DNA of 64,000 nt from Nonomuraea jiangxiensis (GTDB lineage Bacteria > Actinomycetota > Actinomycetes > Streptosporangiales > Streptosporangiaceae). Where the stretch lies: the NCBI RefSeq assembly GCF_900099965.1, contig NZ_FNDJ01000001.1, positions 233,766 through 297,765 of the forward strand. The letters run 5' to 3'. Made by a program: the position numbers and the translations under genes. Positions within the stretch are counted from its first letter, which is position 1. Every line of letters begins with the position of its first letter. Shown here one piece after another: positions 17,876-26,898 of this stretch. The notes below the pieces were generated by a model that saw nothing but the letters and a program-made list of their open reading frames with translations, was not told the origin of the DNA and did not search any database.

Positions 17876-19147
17876 ATGGACGGCGGCGGCGAGACTTTCG
17901 GCCAGATCCTCTGCCGCCTGCGGGGAAAGCGGTCGCTTAGCGCCGTCGGCCGATTGGCCAACATCAGCAAAGGTCACGTCCATGACTTGGAGAATGGGCG
18001 GAGAATGCCGTCTCGGTCCGTGGCGTTGAAGCTGGATGAGGTGCTCTACGCAAACGGCGAACTAATCGCGGCATTTGAGTCCCATGCCACAAATGGTGAG
18101 ATGGTCGACTTTCGTCAGACTGTTGCTGAGATGGGTTCAGTACGTACTCTGAAGATGACCGCCAACGATGACGGGGAGGACGTCACGAACCGCCGACGGC
18201 TGCTGCAGTTGGCCGCCAGCGCCGGGATTTTCGGCTATGGCGAATCGGTCCGGCAGTTGCTCGACCGGATGGCGGATCCACACCGCAGCATTGAGGAATG
18301 GCAGATCGTTCGTGAAGACCACCTGCACGCACTCCGGACGCGTCCTCCCGCCGAGGTGGTGGACCACCTCGCCATCGACCTTCATGCGCTGTGGGAGCAG
18401 ATGGCGGCCATTCCCGCCGATGAAAGGATCGAGCTGCACCGGGTGGCGGCGATACTGGCGAACGTGCAGGCCAACGCCCTGACAAGGCTGGGCGATCATG
18501 GGCAGGCGATCCGGTGGTGGGGCACGTCCCGGCGGATGGCGGACGCCTCCAAAGATGTGGACCTGCAACTGCTGGTCCGCGCGGAAGAGGCCGGTCAGGG
18601 ACTGTACGGGCAGCGCTCCCCGGGAACCGTCCTGCTTCTCATCGCCCAGGCCGAGCGCATCAGTAGACGGCCGTGGCCACGGATGCTGACGGCCGAAGCC
18701 GAGGCGCTGGCCATGCTGGGCCGCCACCGAGAGGCCGCGCAGAAGCTGCGAACGCTGGTGGATCTTGTCGAAGGCGGCCTCAAGGGTGATGACTTCGGGT
18801 TCTGGAAGGAAGATGCCATCCCGTTCGCCCAGAGCTGGGTTTACAGCAGCGCGGGTGATGAGCGGGCCGCGTCTCGGGCGCGCGAGCGGGTGCTGCGCCT
18901 AGCGCCCGAACGGTCGTATCAGGTCCTGACGAATGTGCTGCTCCACCAGAACCAGTGCACGGTCGAACTGGGCGGTGTGGATGAGGGCGTGCGGCACGCG
19001 GCGGAGGTGTTCGACGCGCTGCCGACGCCCTATCGCACCAATCACGTCATGGAGACGGCGCGGATGGTGTTGCGTGCGGTGCCGATCGACCAGCAGACCC
19101 GTCCGGCAGTGCGCGACCTGCGGGCGATGTTGACGATCGAGGCGTGA
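17876..19147 (+). CDS. XRE-family regulator with TPR-like C-terminal domain
   Basis: A 423-residue DNA-binding protein. Residues about 7-60 form a Cro/C1-type helix-turn-helix (LSAVGRLANISKGHVHDLEN, then GRRMPS). A linker with NRRRLLQLAASAG leads into a long all-helical region of TPR-like repeats (ALTRLGDHGQAIRWW, ALAMLGRHREAAQKL, VELGGVDEGVRHAAEVF). This is the architecture of the large actinomycete XRE/TPR regulators, where the helical part binds a peptide or partner; the target here is unknown. No DUF397 partner gene is adjacent. It diverges from the gene starting at 17694. Confidence 0.85.
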   Translation: MDGGGETFGQILCRLRGKRSLSAVGRLANISKGHVHDLENGRRMPSRSVALKLDEVLYANGELIAAFESHATNGEMVDFRQTVAEMGSVRTLKMTANDDGEDVTNRRRLLQLAASAGIFGYGESVRQLLDRMADPHRSIEEWQIVREDHLHALRTRPPAEVVDHLAIDLHALWEQMAAIPADERIELHRVAAILANVQANALTRLGDHGQAIRWWGTSRRMADASKDVDLQLLVRAEEAGQGLYGQRSPGTVLLLIAQAERISRRPWPRMLTAEAEALAMLGRHREAAQKLRTLVDLVEGGLKGDDFGFWKEDAIPFAQSWVYSSAGDERAASRARERVLRLAPERSYQVLTNVLLHQNQCTVELGGVDEGVRHAAEVFDALPTPYRTNHVMETARMVLRAVPIDQQTRPAVRDLRAMLTIEA

Positions 19148-19176
19148 CCGAGGGGACCCGCCTCGCCATCAAGCCG

Positions 19177-19908
19177 TCAGCTTCCCGTGAGGAGGCTCGT
19201 TGCGGGGTCGGGGGTGGGGGAGAGCCAGCGGTTGGTGGGCCAGGGCTCGCGGTGCCAGGCGCTGTCCCAGAACATCCACTCGTACGCCGCCGCTCGGCAG
19301 TACGCCTCCACCATGGCCGCTCGGGTGGGCGGGTCGGCTGCGGCGGCCAGGCGGTTGGTGATGGACTTGGCCTGGTCTACCGAGGCGGCGAAGTCGGGGT
19401 CCGCGTAGGTGGAGATCCACTTGTGGTACGGGTGGTCGGGGCCCGATCTGCCCACCAGTGCCGTGCCGACGTCCTGGTAGATCCAGAAGCACGGCAGCAC
19501 CGCCGCCGCGAGGACCGGGTAGGGGGCGGTGAGCGCCGTGGCCTGGAGGTAGGAGGCGTAGGCCAGGCAGGTCGGCGAGGTGGCGATCCCCGCCAGTTCG
19601 TCGGCGGTCAGGCCGAACTCCGAGAGGTATCCGGCGTGCAGCATGCGTTCGGCGGCCAGGGCGGTGTGGGCGCTCTGGGCGTAGAAGGCGGCGTCCGCGG
19701 GGTCGGTCGCGCGGGCCGAGGCGGTGGCCAGGGTCTTGGAGAAGGCCTCCAGGTAGCGGCCGTCCTGGACGATGTAGAAGGCGAAACGGTCGCGTTCGAG
19801 GGTGCCGTCGCCGAGGGCGGTGTTGAAAGGGTGGTCGTGGATGGCGCGCACCAGATCGGCGGTGCGTTGCCACACGTCGTCGCAGAAGGTCATGGGAACA
19901 TCGGTCAC
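19177..19908 (-). CDS. tenA: TenA-family thiaminase II / aminopyrimidine aminohydrolase
   Basis: A 243-residue cytoplasmic enzyme that hydrolyses thiamin breakdown products to recover the hydroxymethylpyrimidine moiety. The catalytic set is intact: D49 (VQDGRYL), C140 (LPCFWIY) and E210 (AAYEWMFW), each exactly five residues beyond D44, C135 and E205 of the Bacillus subtilis enzyme. The GTG at 19908 is chosen because the GAAGGGA ending the TPP riboswitch is then 8 bases upstream; an ATG at 19893 is a less well-placed alternative. The riboswitch should switch off translation when TPP is abundant. It converges with the XRE gene, leaving 29 bases between stops. Confidence 0.95.
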   Translation of the reverse strand: MTDVPMTFCDDVWQRTADLVRAIHDHPFNTALGDGTLERDRFAFYIVQDGRYLEAFSKTLATASARATDPADAAFYAQSAHTALAAERMLHAGYLSEFGLTADELAGIATSPTCLAYASYLQATALTAPYPVLAAAVLPCFWIYQDVGTALVGRSGPDHPYHKWISTYADPDFAASVDQAKSITNRLAAAADPPTRAAMVEAYCRAAAYEWMFWDSAWHREPWPTNRWLSPTPDPATSLLTGS

Positions 19909-19916
19909 CGATGACG

Positions 19917-19995
19917 TCCCTTCGCTAGTCCGAACTAGATCAGGTTCAACGGGTGTGATCTCAGCCCGGATCGCCGGGCACCCCGCGTCGGCGCC
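19917..19995 (-). promoter_or_regulatory. TPP riboswitch (THI element)
   Basis: On the minus strand the conserved elements occur in order: GGGGTGCCC of helix P2, GGCTGAGA (pyrimidine-sensor loop), ACCCGTTGAACCTGATCT (pyrophosphate-sensor side) and the closing AGCGAAGGGA. The final GAAGGGA is also the likely Shine-Dalgarno sequence of tenA, suggesting translational control. A -10-like TATGTT lies just upstream at 19997-20002. Confidence 0.95.
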
Positions 19996-20108
19996 TAACA
20001 TAACAGACTTCCGCCGACATACTGGATGCCGCCTTCAGTGATCGGTGATCGGTGATCTCGGGGGCGGGGTCAGCCTCCTTGTGTGGCATGGGACTGCCGC
20101 TTGCCCGT

Positions 20109-20645
20109 TCAGTGGTGTTCGTCGTCCCAGTCCGGGAGGGTGACCGTGCCGGTGAGCCAGTCGCGGCGGAGGATCGCGTAGCCGACCGAGTCGTGGAGGG
20201 TGCCGTCGTGGCCCGGCCACGCCTGGCGGTAGTGCGCCTCCTTGGCGTAGCCGCTCTTGCGGAACACCGCCCGCATCGCCCGGTTGTCCTGGCGGGTCGT
20301 CCCCTCGATCCGCAGGACCTGCGGGAACTCGGTGAACAGATAGCGGGTCAGCCAGACGAGCGCGGCAGTGCCGAGGCCGTGGCCCCGCCGGGCGTGCCGG
20401 ATCCGGAGGTCGAACATGGGCGTGTCGTCCGCGAGGTCCTGCAACCTGATCAGGCCCGCGTGTTCTCCGTCCGCGAGCACCCAGAACGTCCTGTTCTCCG
20501 CGTCGTCGAAGAGGCCGTCGGCGGCGCGGCGCCTGATCGCGTCCGCCTGCTGGGTGCCCGCGTGGAAGGGCCAGTCCTCGCCGGTCAGGAAGCCGACGAG
20601 CAGGTCGGTGTCGCCCGGGGCGTACCTGGGGAACTCGATGCGCAT
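20109..20645 (-). CDS. GNAT-family N-acetyltransferase
   Basis: A 178-residue acetyltransferase of the RimJ/RimL-like type. The acetyl-CoA pyrophosphate-binding motif is seen as RIRHARRGHGLGTAAL near residues 82-97, followed by a conserved strand-helix with RIEGTTRQDNRAMRAVFRK and GY, and the C-terminal LRRDWL. The acceptor substrate cannot be read from the sequence. It stands alone: 59 bases downstream of the DUF4874 protein gene on the same strand, and 113 bases before the TPP riboswitch. The ATG at 20645 has AGGA 8-11 bases upstream. Confidence 0.88.
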   Translation of the reverse strand: MRIEFPRYAPGDTDLLVGFLTGEDWPFHAGTQQADAIRRRAADGLFDDAENRTFWVLADGEHAGLIRLQDLADDTPMFDLRIRHARRGHGLGTAALVWLTRYLFTEFPQVLRIEGTTRQDNRAMRAVFRKSGYAKEAHYRQAWPGHDGTLHDSVGYAILRRDWLTGTVTLPDWDDEHH

Positions 20646-20704
20646 CCCGCGATCCTGCTCGTCGGCGTAGCAGCCGGCAAACGGTTTTCAGCTCGCCGGG
20701 CGGC

Positions 20705-22069
20705 TCAGCGCACGGTGATGGTGTGGTGGAGGTTGTTCAGGCCGGTGGCGGGCTCCCAGGTGTCCTGGTTGGCGAGGCGGATGGAGTATTCGGGACGGTC
20801 GGGGAGCTCGGGATCCGGGAGGTCGAGCAGGAGCGCGTAGTGGCCGGCGCGGACGGACGCGGGCAGCTTGACCTTGCCGGTGACCGTGGTCGTGGTGCCC
20901 GGCTGCCACTTGCGCGGGTCGGTGTTCAGCGGGACCCGGTACACGGCCGAGGTGGCGGTGTCGCGCAGGACCAGCTCCGCCTTGCGCGGGTTGACGGGGG
21001 AGGCGTACCCGTCGTTCTTGACGGTGATGGTGATCGGCAGTTGGCCGTGGCGCTTGGCCGTGGCCGGGTACGTGCCGGTGCCCAGGGTGAAGCGGTAGCC
21101 GAGGCTACGGGTGATCTCCGGCAGGCAGCCGCCGGTGTTCCAGCCGTTCAGCACGCCGGAGTGGTAGTCGGTGTTGAGGTAGGACCAGTGGAAGCGGGAC
21201 AGCTCGTCCTTGGCGGTGGGGCAGTCGGAGCGGGGCGGGTTGGGGTTGCAGGTCTCCCCGCCCATCACCACGTACTGGGTGTCGGCCCCGAGGTAAGGAT
21301 ATTCGACGGCGGCGTCCACGTACGTGCCGTAGTCGTCCGGGCTGGCCAGGAAGCAGTCGTTGTGGTGCCCCAGCCGCGCCCGGGCCGAGCCCTTGAACGC
21401 CTGGCCGGGCGGCACCGGGTCGGTCGAGTACATCGTGCGCTTGAACGCGGGCGTACGGAGCTGCACCATCCGCGTCGAGGGCAGCACCTGGAGGATCTTG
21501 TCGACGACGGCCTTGCGGTTGGCCCAGTCGGTCGCGCTGATGACGCCCTCGTTGCCGAAGTGCTGGGAGTAGTACCACTCGCCCCACGCCCCGATGAACC
21601 CGGCCTGCATGAGGTAGATGACGTCCTCGTTGGCCCGCAGGTAGGGGGCGAGCTGGTCGAGGTGGGCGAGGACCTGCTCCGGGGCGGCGTCGTCGCCGTC
21701 GGTCGAGGTGGTGTACGCGAAGCGCAGGACCGTCTTCAGGCCCGCCGCCCGTACCGTGTCGAACTGCTGCTGCAACTGGTCCAGCGCGGCCTGGCTGATC
21801 GGGGCGGTCTTGAAGTCGGAGAGGTAGAAGATGCACATCACGAGGGAGATGTGCTGGTTCGTACGGTAGCTCTGCAGGGTGGCGAGGGAGAAGTCGTTCT
21901 TGTCGCAGTCGCCGGTGTGGTGGTAGAAGCCCCGTTCCGGGTTGGCGATGTCGTCGGTGCTGGGGGCGTAGGTCACGGTCGTGTCTCTCGGCACGGCGGC
22001 GGCGCTCGCGGAGGGCGCGACCAGGACCGCCGCGCACAGGAAGGCGAGGAGGGCGATGACCCGTTTCAC
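20705..22069 (-). CDS. Secreted DUF4874/DUF4832 protein (glycosidase-like fold)
   Basis: A 454-residue exported protein. Residues 1-24 form a signal peptide (MKRVIALLAFLCAAVLVAPS, then ASA). The DUF4874 part begins IANPERGFYHHTG and includes LVMCIFYLSDF, LRFAYTTSTDGDDA and GFIGAWGEWYYS; the last resembles the catalytic strand of TIM-barrel glycosidases. The C-terminal third is the beta-sandwich DUF4832 (ITVKNDGYASPVNPR and later strands). A role in extracellular carbohydrate binding or hydrolysis is plausible but unproven for the family. The GTG at 22069 has AGGAGCC at 22074-22080. A promoter with TTGACA lies about 110 bases upstream. Confidence 0.85.
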   Translation of the reverse strand: MKRVIALLAFLCAAVLVAPSASAAAVPRDTTVTYAPSTDDIANPERGFYHHTGDCDKNDFSLATLQSYRTNQHISLVMCIFYLSDFKTAPISQAALDQLQQQFDTVRAAGLKTVLRFAYTTSTDGDDAAPEQVLAHLDQLAPYLRANEDVIYLMQAGFIGAWGEWYYSQHFGNEGVISATDWANRKAVVDKILQVLPSTRMVQLRTPAFKRTMYSTDPVPPGQAFKGSARARLGHHNDCFLASPDDYGTYVDAAVEYPYLGADTQYVVMGGETCNPNPPRSDCPTAKDELSRFHWSYLNTDYHSGVLNGWNTGGCLPEITRSLGYRFTLGTGTYPATAKRHGQLPITITVKNDGYASPVNPRKAELVLRDTATSAVYRVPLNTDPRKWQPGTTTTVTGKVKLPASVRAGHYALLLDLPDPELPDRPEYSIRLANQDTWEPATGLNNLHHTITVR

Positions 22070-22177
22070 GATGGCTCCTGAGGGGGTGGTGAGTGATCGT
22101 GGGGGATGTTCCCACGGCTCCGCGAGGGCTTCGTTGGGATCCCGGGAGTCGCGGGAGTCGCGGGAGGGACGAGATTA

Positions 22178-22205
22178 ATAATGGACTCCATGAAAATTGT
22201 GTCAA
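22178..22205 (-). promoter_or_regulatory. Sigma-70-type promoter of the DUF4874 gene
   Basis: On the minus strand TTGACA (22205-22200) and CATTAT (22183-22178) are separated by 16 bases, in an unusually AT-rich island. The leader downstream contains a short tandem repeat of CGGGAGTCG (about 22143-22169). Confidence 0.6.
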
Positions 22206-22533
22206 GCCCTGGGCTGGAAGTTGTCTGATGCGTCCCGTGCGATCTGGGGGGCTAGCTCAGATATCAGGGTTTCCGGTGTAAAGGCTGGAGGGACTCCGCT
22301 CCGGCTGCGGGCTCAGATCCGTGGTGTGCAGGGCAGGTCCACGACCTGACGGCGGGGCCGCCGCACGCGGGCGGAGGGGGTGGTGGGGCGGTACGGGCCG
22401 CCCGTCGCGAGCATCGCACGACCTGGAAGCGGCGCTGCGCCAGCCAGGCCCCGGAGCAGGTGCCTTGCCTGTACCTCCTCCTTCAGCGCATGCGGGCTCA
22501 GCGTGGCGGTGGGGCTCAGCGCGGGGGTGGGGC
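22206..22533. repeat. Gap holding 18-bp tandem repeats at the end of the M48 gene
   Basis: GGGGCTCAGCGCGGGGGT is repeated at 22511-22528 and 22529-22546, with partial copies on both sides; the M48 stop codon falls inside the second unit. No independent gene is supported between 22206 and 22533, but a minus-strand frame stays open to 22313 and could be the displaced tail of the M48 protein. Confidence 0.5.
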
Positions 22534-24357
22534 TCAGCGCGGGGGTGGGGCCCAGGCCGGGTCCGGGACTGGGGCTGGGGCCGGGGCCGGGGCTGGGAGT
22601 CCGTGCGCCATCGGGACCCCTTGGGCCATCGGTGCTCCGGGTGCCATCGGGGTCCCAGGTGCCGGCCCGTCGGGCGGCGTCAAAGAACCGGGCGGCGTGA
22701 AAGAACCGGGCGGCGTCAAGGGACCGGGCGGCGTGAAAGAACCGGGCGGCGTCAAGGGACCGGGCGGCGTCAAGGGATTCGGCGTCATCAAGGGGCCGGG
22801 CGTCGTCGCAGCGCCGGGGGTCGTCGGAGCGCCGGGGGCGGCCCAAGGGGTCGGTGGGGTGCCGGGGGTCGGTGGGGTGGCCAAAGTTGCCGGGACGTAG
22901 TCGTGGCGCATGCCGTGGTCGCCCAGCCACTGCCGCAACCCGCCCACCGCCGCCGGATTGGCCGCCACCTGCGCCGCGTACTCCGTCAGCGCCACTTCCT
23001 CCCCGTCGTCGTATAGCAACCGCGCAGGCCCCGCCCACGACAGCGTCCACTTCGCCTGGCCGAGCTGGATCAGCACCGCCTCCAGCGCCTGTACGAGCAC
23101 CCCGGACAGCAGCGTGTCCGACGGCTTCCAGCCGCGCTCAAGCAGCCTGGCCTCCAGCTCCGCCTGCCGGCCCCGCGCGATCGCCTCGAAGGCCGCGTCC
23201 AGGTACGGCTGCGCGGCCCCCATCACCTGCTGCCCGGCCAGCGCCAGGTCGTGCAGGGCCTCGGCGTTGCGGCCGGCGTACATGCCCTCGGCCACCAGGT
23301 CCTCCCACGACGCCGGACGCAGGGTCGTGAGGGCCTCAGGCGTCCACATCGACTGCTCCACCGCCTGCACCGCCACGTTCGCGTCCTGCAGCAGGGTCAG
23401 CGCGGAACGGGGATCGGGAACCTGCTGCGGCTCCGGCAGGTGCTCGATCGCGGCGAGGCGTTCGGCCAGGCTGGGATGGGAGTCGTAGGGTGAGGTCTCC
23501 TCCGGGGCCGCTCCGAGCTCGGCGATCTCCGCCTGCCGCTCGGGGTCGCTCATCAGCGCGTGGAACCCGCCGAACACCGCCGCCGGCCTGGCCCCGCCGG
23601 CGCCCGTCAGGGACAGGTAGCCGGCGACGTACAGGTCCCAGCCCGTCGCGGTGGAGTGGATCTTGCGCAGGGCGCCCGCCATCGCCTGCCGCCCGCCGAT
23701 CGCGACGGCGAACCGGTCGGCCTCCAGCTCCTGGTTGCGCGAGACGGCCTGCGAGATCCGGAGGTACAACTTGGCGTACCAGGTGAACAGCCGCTGGATG
23801 AACGGGTGGTTCGACAGCCCCCGAACGGTCGCTATCAGGGAGACCCGGCCCCGGTAGACCGGCGCGCCCAGCCGCGTGTGGGCACCGCTGTAGTGGCCCA
23901 GCTCGTGCCCGAGCACCGCGCGCAGCTCGTCCACCGTGAGCGTCTGCAGCAGCGGCAACCCGATGAACATCCGCCGCCGCGTCGCCTTCAGCCCCAGCCA
24001 GCGGGTGTCCTCGGAGACCGCCGCGTTCACCTCCGCGACCAGGCGGATCTCGTCCGGGGGCGCCGTGCGTACGCGCTGGGCGAGCTCCTCGACCGTCTGC
24101 CAGAGCACCGGCTCGTGCTCCCGCCCGACCGGCACGCCGGGCTGCTCGTCGCCACCGCGGCGGCTCACCATGATCAGGGCCCGCAGGAGCGCGGCGGCGG
24201 CCAGGGTGAGCACGATCGCGATCTTGATGGTGTTGGCGTGGAAGTCCACGAAGAGCAGGACGTCGAAGAAGACGGCGGCGGCCAGGATGACGCCGACCAT
24301 CACGTAGAAGCCGGCGAGCAGGGCGAAGGCCAGCACCGCTCGGAACGCTGTCGTCAT
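22534..24357 (-). CDS. M48-family zinc metallopeptidase with Pro-rich repeat tail
   Basis: A 607-residue membrane peptidase related to HtpX. Two hydrophobic helices (residues about 8-34 and 43-63) precede the zinc motif GHELGHYSGAH with H151, E152 and H155; the third ligand is in RNQELEADRFA near 210-214. A helical region with DSHPSLAERLAAIE follows. The last 100 residues are low-complexity, including hexapeptides LTPPGP/SFTPPG encoded by 18-bp tandem repeats. HtpX-type enzymes degrade damaged membrane proteins. The start at 24357 (MTTAF) precedes the helices; an upstream ATG at 24432 would cover the divergent dgt promoter. The tail may be frame-shifted. Confidence 0.85.
   Translation of the reverse strand: MTTAFRAVLAFALLAGFYVMVGVILAAAVFFDVLLFVDFHANTIKIAIVLTLAAAALLRALIMVSRRGGDEQPGVPVGREHEPVLWQTVEELAQRVRTAPPDEIRLVAEVNAAVSEDTRWLGLKATRRRMFIGLPLLQTLTVDELRAVLGHELGHYSGAHTRLGAPVYRGRVSLIATVRGLSNHPFIQRLFTWYAKLYLRISQAVSRNQELEADRFAVAIGGRQAMAGALRKIHSTATGWDLYVAGYLSLTGAGGARPAAVFGGFHALMSDPERQAEIAELGAAPEETSPYDSHPSLAERLAAIEHLPEPQQVPDPRSALTLLQDANVAVQAVEQSMWTPEALTTLRPASWEDLVAEGMYAGRNAEALHDLALAGQQVMGAAQPYLDAAFEAIARGRQAELEARLLERGWKPSDTLLSGVLVQALEAVLIQLGQAKWTLSWAGPARLLYDDGEEVALTEYAAQVAANPAAVGGLRQWLGDHGMRHDYVPATLATPPTPGTPPTPWAAPGAPTTPGAATTPGPLMTPNPLTPPGPLTPPGSFTPPGPLTPPGSFTPPGSLTPPDGPAPGTPMAPGAPMAQGVPMAHGLPAPAPAPAPVPDPAWAPPPR
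22672..22779 (-). repeat. 18-bp in-frame tandem repeat, six units
   Basis: Six consecutive 18-bp units (22672, 22690, 22708, 22726, 22744, 22762) vary at only a few bases; the sixth is the most diverged. Each adds six residues of the type L/F-T-P-P-G-S/P to the M48 tail. The number of units is likely variable between strains. Confidence 0.85.
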
Positions 24358-24439
24358 GGGGGAGGGCTCCCAGGGGAATGGGGTTCTCGCGAGGCTTGAC
24401 ACTAGCGGAGACGGGAAACTGGTTAAAATCACTGCACTG

Positions 24440-25660
24440 ATGCCCTACTACGACGAGCACGACCAGGAGCGCTGGATTCCGGAACTTCCCGGCAATCCAG
24501 AACGCGCCGCGTTCGAGCGCGACCGGGCCCGGGTGCTGCACAGCGCGGCACTGCGCAGGCTGGCGGCGAAGACGCAGGTCGTGGGCCCGGCAGAGTCGCT
24601 CGGCGGCGGCCAGCACATCCCGCGCACCAGGCTCACGCACTCGCTCGAATGCGCCCAGGTCGGCCGGGAGATGGGCGCCACCCTCGGCGTCGACCCCGAC
24701 CTGGTGGAGACCGCCTGCCTGGCACACGACCTGGGGCACCCGCCGTTCGGCCACAACGGGGAGCTGGCGCTCAACGCGCTGGCGGCCTCGTGCGGCGGCT
24801 TCGAGGGCAACGCCCAGAGCCTGCGCCTGCTCACCAGGCTGGAGGCCAAGGTGCTCACCGAGGACGGCCACAGCGCCGGGCTGAACCTGACGCGGGCGGC
24901 CCTGGACGCCTCGATCAAGTACCCGTGGACCCGCGACAAGTCCCCAAAATTCGGCGTTTATGACGATGATCTGCCGGTGTTCCGGTGGATCAGGGACGGC
25001 GCCCCGGACGGCCGGGTCAGCTTCGAGGCGCAGATCATGGACTGGGCCGACGACGTCGCCTACTCCGTCCACGACCTGGAGGACGCCCTGCACTCCGGCC
25101 ACGTCACCCCGGAGGCCCTGCAGTCCTCGGCCGAGCGCCGTGAGGTGTGCGAGACCACCCGCACCTGGTACGCCCCCGGCGCCGACCCGAACGAGCTCGA
25201 AGAGGTCTTCGCCAAGCTGATCGCCGACCCGCTCTGGCCGCGCCGCTTCGCCGCCACCCTCGCCGACCTGGCCGGGCTCAAGGCCCTCACGAGCGGCCTC
25301 ATCGGCCGCTTCTGCCGCTCCGCGCAGACCGCCACCAAGGAGGTGTACGGCTCCCGCCACCGCGCCGACCTCGTCGTGCCGCCCGCGACCCGGCTGGAGT
25401 GCGCCCTGCTCAAAGGCGTCACCGCCCACTACGTGATGACCACCAGGGACCACAACGCCAACCAGGCCAGGCAGCGCGACCTCATCACCGAACTGGCCTC
25501 CCTCATCACCCTCGGCGCGCCGGGCACGCTGGAGCCCGCGTTCCGGCCCGCGTACCTGGAGGCGCCGGACGACCCGGCCCGCGTGCGCGTGGTCATCGAC
25601 CAGATCGCCTCCCTCACCGACACCTCCGCCGTCGCCTGGCAGCGCAGGCTTTCGCGATGA
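24440..25660 (+). CDS. dgt: Deoxyguanosinetriphosphate triphosphohydrolase-like protein
   Basis: A 406-residue HD-domain enzyme that splits dNTPs into deoxynucleoside and triphosphate. Motifs run in order: RTRLTHSLE (first metal His, H67), CLAHDLGHPPFGHNGE with the HD pair H96-D97, and DWADDVAYSVHDLED with the downstream aspartate. The N-terminal RDRARVLHSAALRRL is typical of the family. The ATG at 24440 has no Shine-Dalgarno sequence; TAAAAT at 24424-24429 suggests a leaderless or very short-leader transcript. In many actinomycetes dgt lies near dnaG, as it does here (2.3 kb away). Confidence 0.95.
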   Translation: MPYYDEHDQERWIPELPGNPERAAFERDRARVLHSAALRRLAAKTQVVGPAESLGGGQHIPRTRLTHSLECAQVGREMGATLGVDPDLVETACLAHDLGHPPFGHNGELALNALAASCGGFEGNAQSLRLLTRLEAKVLTEDGHSAGLNLTRAALDASIKYPWTRDKSPKFGVYDDDLPVFRWIRDGAPDGRVSFEAQIMDWADDVAYSVHDLEDALHSGHVTPEALQSSAERREVCETTRTWYAPGADPNELEEVFAKLIADPLWPRRFAATLADLAGLKALTSGLIGRFCRSAQTATKEVYGSRHRADLVVPPATRLECALLKGVTAHYVMTTRDHNANQARQRDLITELASLITLGAPGTLEPAFRPAYLEAPDDPARVRVVIDQIASLTDTSAVAWQRRLSR

Positions 25661-25737
25661 CCAAGCTTCCGCCAACGAGCCAGGTCACCTGACTCAAGCG
25701 GCTTTCGCCCCGGCCCCGGGGGGCGGATACTGCGCCC

Positions 25738-26898
25738 ATGGCCACATATGTGATCGTCGGCGCCGGGCTCGCCGGAGCCAAGGCGGCGCAGACCTTGCGC
25801 GAAGAGGGCTTCGACGGCGAGGTCGTGCTGATCGGCGCGGAGGACGAACGGCCCTACGAGCGACCACCCCTGTCCAAGGAATACCTGCAGGGCAGGAGCG
25901 AACGAGACAAGATCTTCGTCCACGACGCCGACTGGTACCCGGACAACGGCGTGGATTTGCGGCTCGGCATGCGCGTCACCCGGATCGAGCTCGGCAACCA
26001 CCTGGTCAGGCTCGGCGACGGGTCGCGCCAGCCCTACGACAAACTGCTGGTGGCGACCGGCGCCACACCCCGGCGCCTGCCCGGCCCGGCCTACTACCTG
26101 CGCACCGTCCAGGACAGCGAGGCTCTCAAGGAACGCCTCGCCTCGGCGGGCAGCGTGATCGTCGTCGGCGCGTCCTGGATCGGGCTGGAGACCGCCGCGG
26201 CGGCCCGGGCGGCGGGATGCGCCGTCACCGTCGTCGAGCCCGAGCCCACCGCCCTGAACCGGGCGCTCGGCCCCGAACTCGGCGCCCTGTTCGCCCAGCT
26301 GCACGCGCGCCACGGCGTCGACCTGCGCTTCGGCACCGCCGCCGCGGAGATCACCGAGACCGGCGTGCGACTCAGCTCCGGCGAACGCCTGACGGCCGAC
26401 TTCGTCGTGGCCGGCATCGGCGCCGTCCCCGAGATCGGCCTCGCCCGCGACGCCGGGCTGGAGGTCGGCCAGGGCATCCTCACCGACGCCGCCCTGCGCA
26501 CCTCGCACCCCGACGTGTTCGCGGCGGGCGACGTGGCCGAGCCCTTCCACCCCCTGTACGGGCGGCGCCTGCGCGTCGAGCACTGGGCCAACGCCCTCAA
26601 CGGCGGCCCCGCCGCGGCCAGGTCCATGCTCGGCCAGGACGTCGTTCACGACGCGATCCCGTACTTCTACACCGACCAGTACGAGCTCGGCATGGAGTTC
26701 TCCGGCGACATCGAGGGCCACGACGAGATCGTCTACCGCGGCGACCCGGAGAGCCTGGAGTTCATCGTCTACTGGCTGCGCGGCGGCCGGGTGATCGCCG
26801 GCATGAACGTCAACACCTGGGACGTCGTGGACGACATCCAGGCGCTCATCCGATCGGGCGTCGTCATTGACCGGAAGGAGCTATCGGGGACAGGGTGA
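25738..26898 (+). CDS. FAD-dependent ferredoxin/rubredoxin reductase-type oxidoreductase
   Basis: A 386-residue flavoprotein of the BphA4-type ferredoxin reductase family. FAD binds the N-terminal Rossmann motif VGAGLAGAKAAQTL (residues about 6-19); a DERPYERPPLSKEYL segment is diagnostic of this subgroup. The NAD(P)H motif is VVGASWIGLE, then AAGDVAEP closes the FAD site, followed by EHWANALNGG. It transfers electrons from NAD(P)H to a ferredoxin, but no ferredoxin or oxygenase gene is adjacent, so the partner is unknown. Its 3' end overlaps the convergent M23 gene by 35 bases. Confidence 0.93.
   Translation: MATYVIVGAGLAGAKAAQTLREEGFDGEVVLIGAEDERPYERPPLSKEYLQGRSERDKIFVHDADWYPDNGVDLRLGMRVTRIELGNHLVRLGDGSRQPYDKLLVATGATPRRLPGPAYYLRTVQDSEALKERLASAGSVIVVGASWIGLETAAAARAAGCAVTVVEPEPTALNRALGPELGALFAQLHARHGVDLRFGTAAAEITETGVRLSSGERLTADFVVAGIGAVPEIGLARDAGLEVGQGILTDAALRTSHPDVFAAGDVAEPFHPLYGRRLRVEHWANALNGGPAAARSMLGQDVVHDAIPYFYTDQYELGMEFSGDIEGHDEIVYRGDPESLEFIVYWLRGGRVIAGMNVNTWDVVDDIQALIRSGVVIDRKELSGTG

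Noticed and set aside
22460..22900. Plus-strand frame with a GGVKEP repeat that looks like a structural protein
   Set aside because: It is the complement of the Pro-rich tail of the M48 gene; the repeat is explained by the 18-bp units in that gene.
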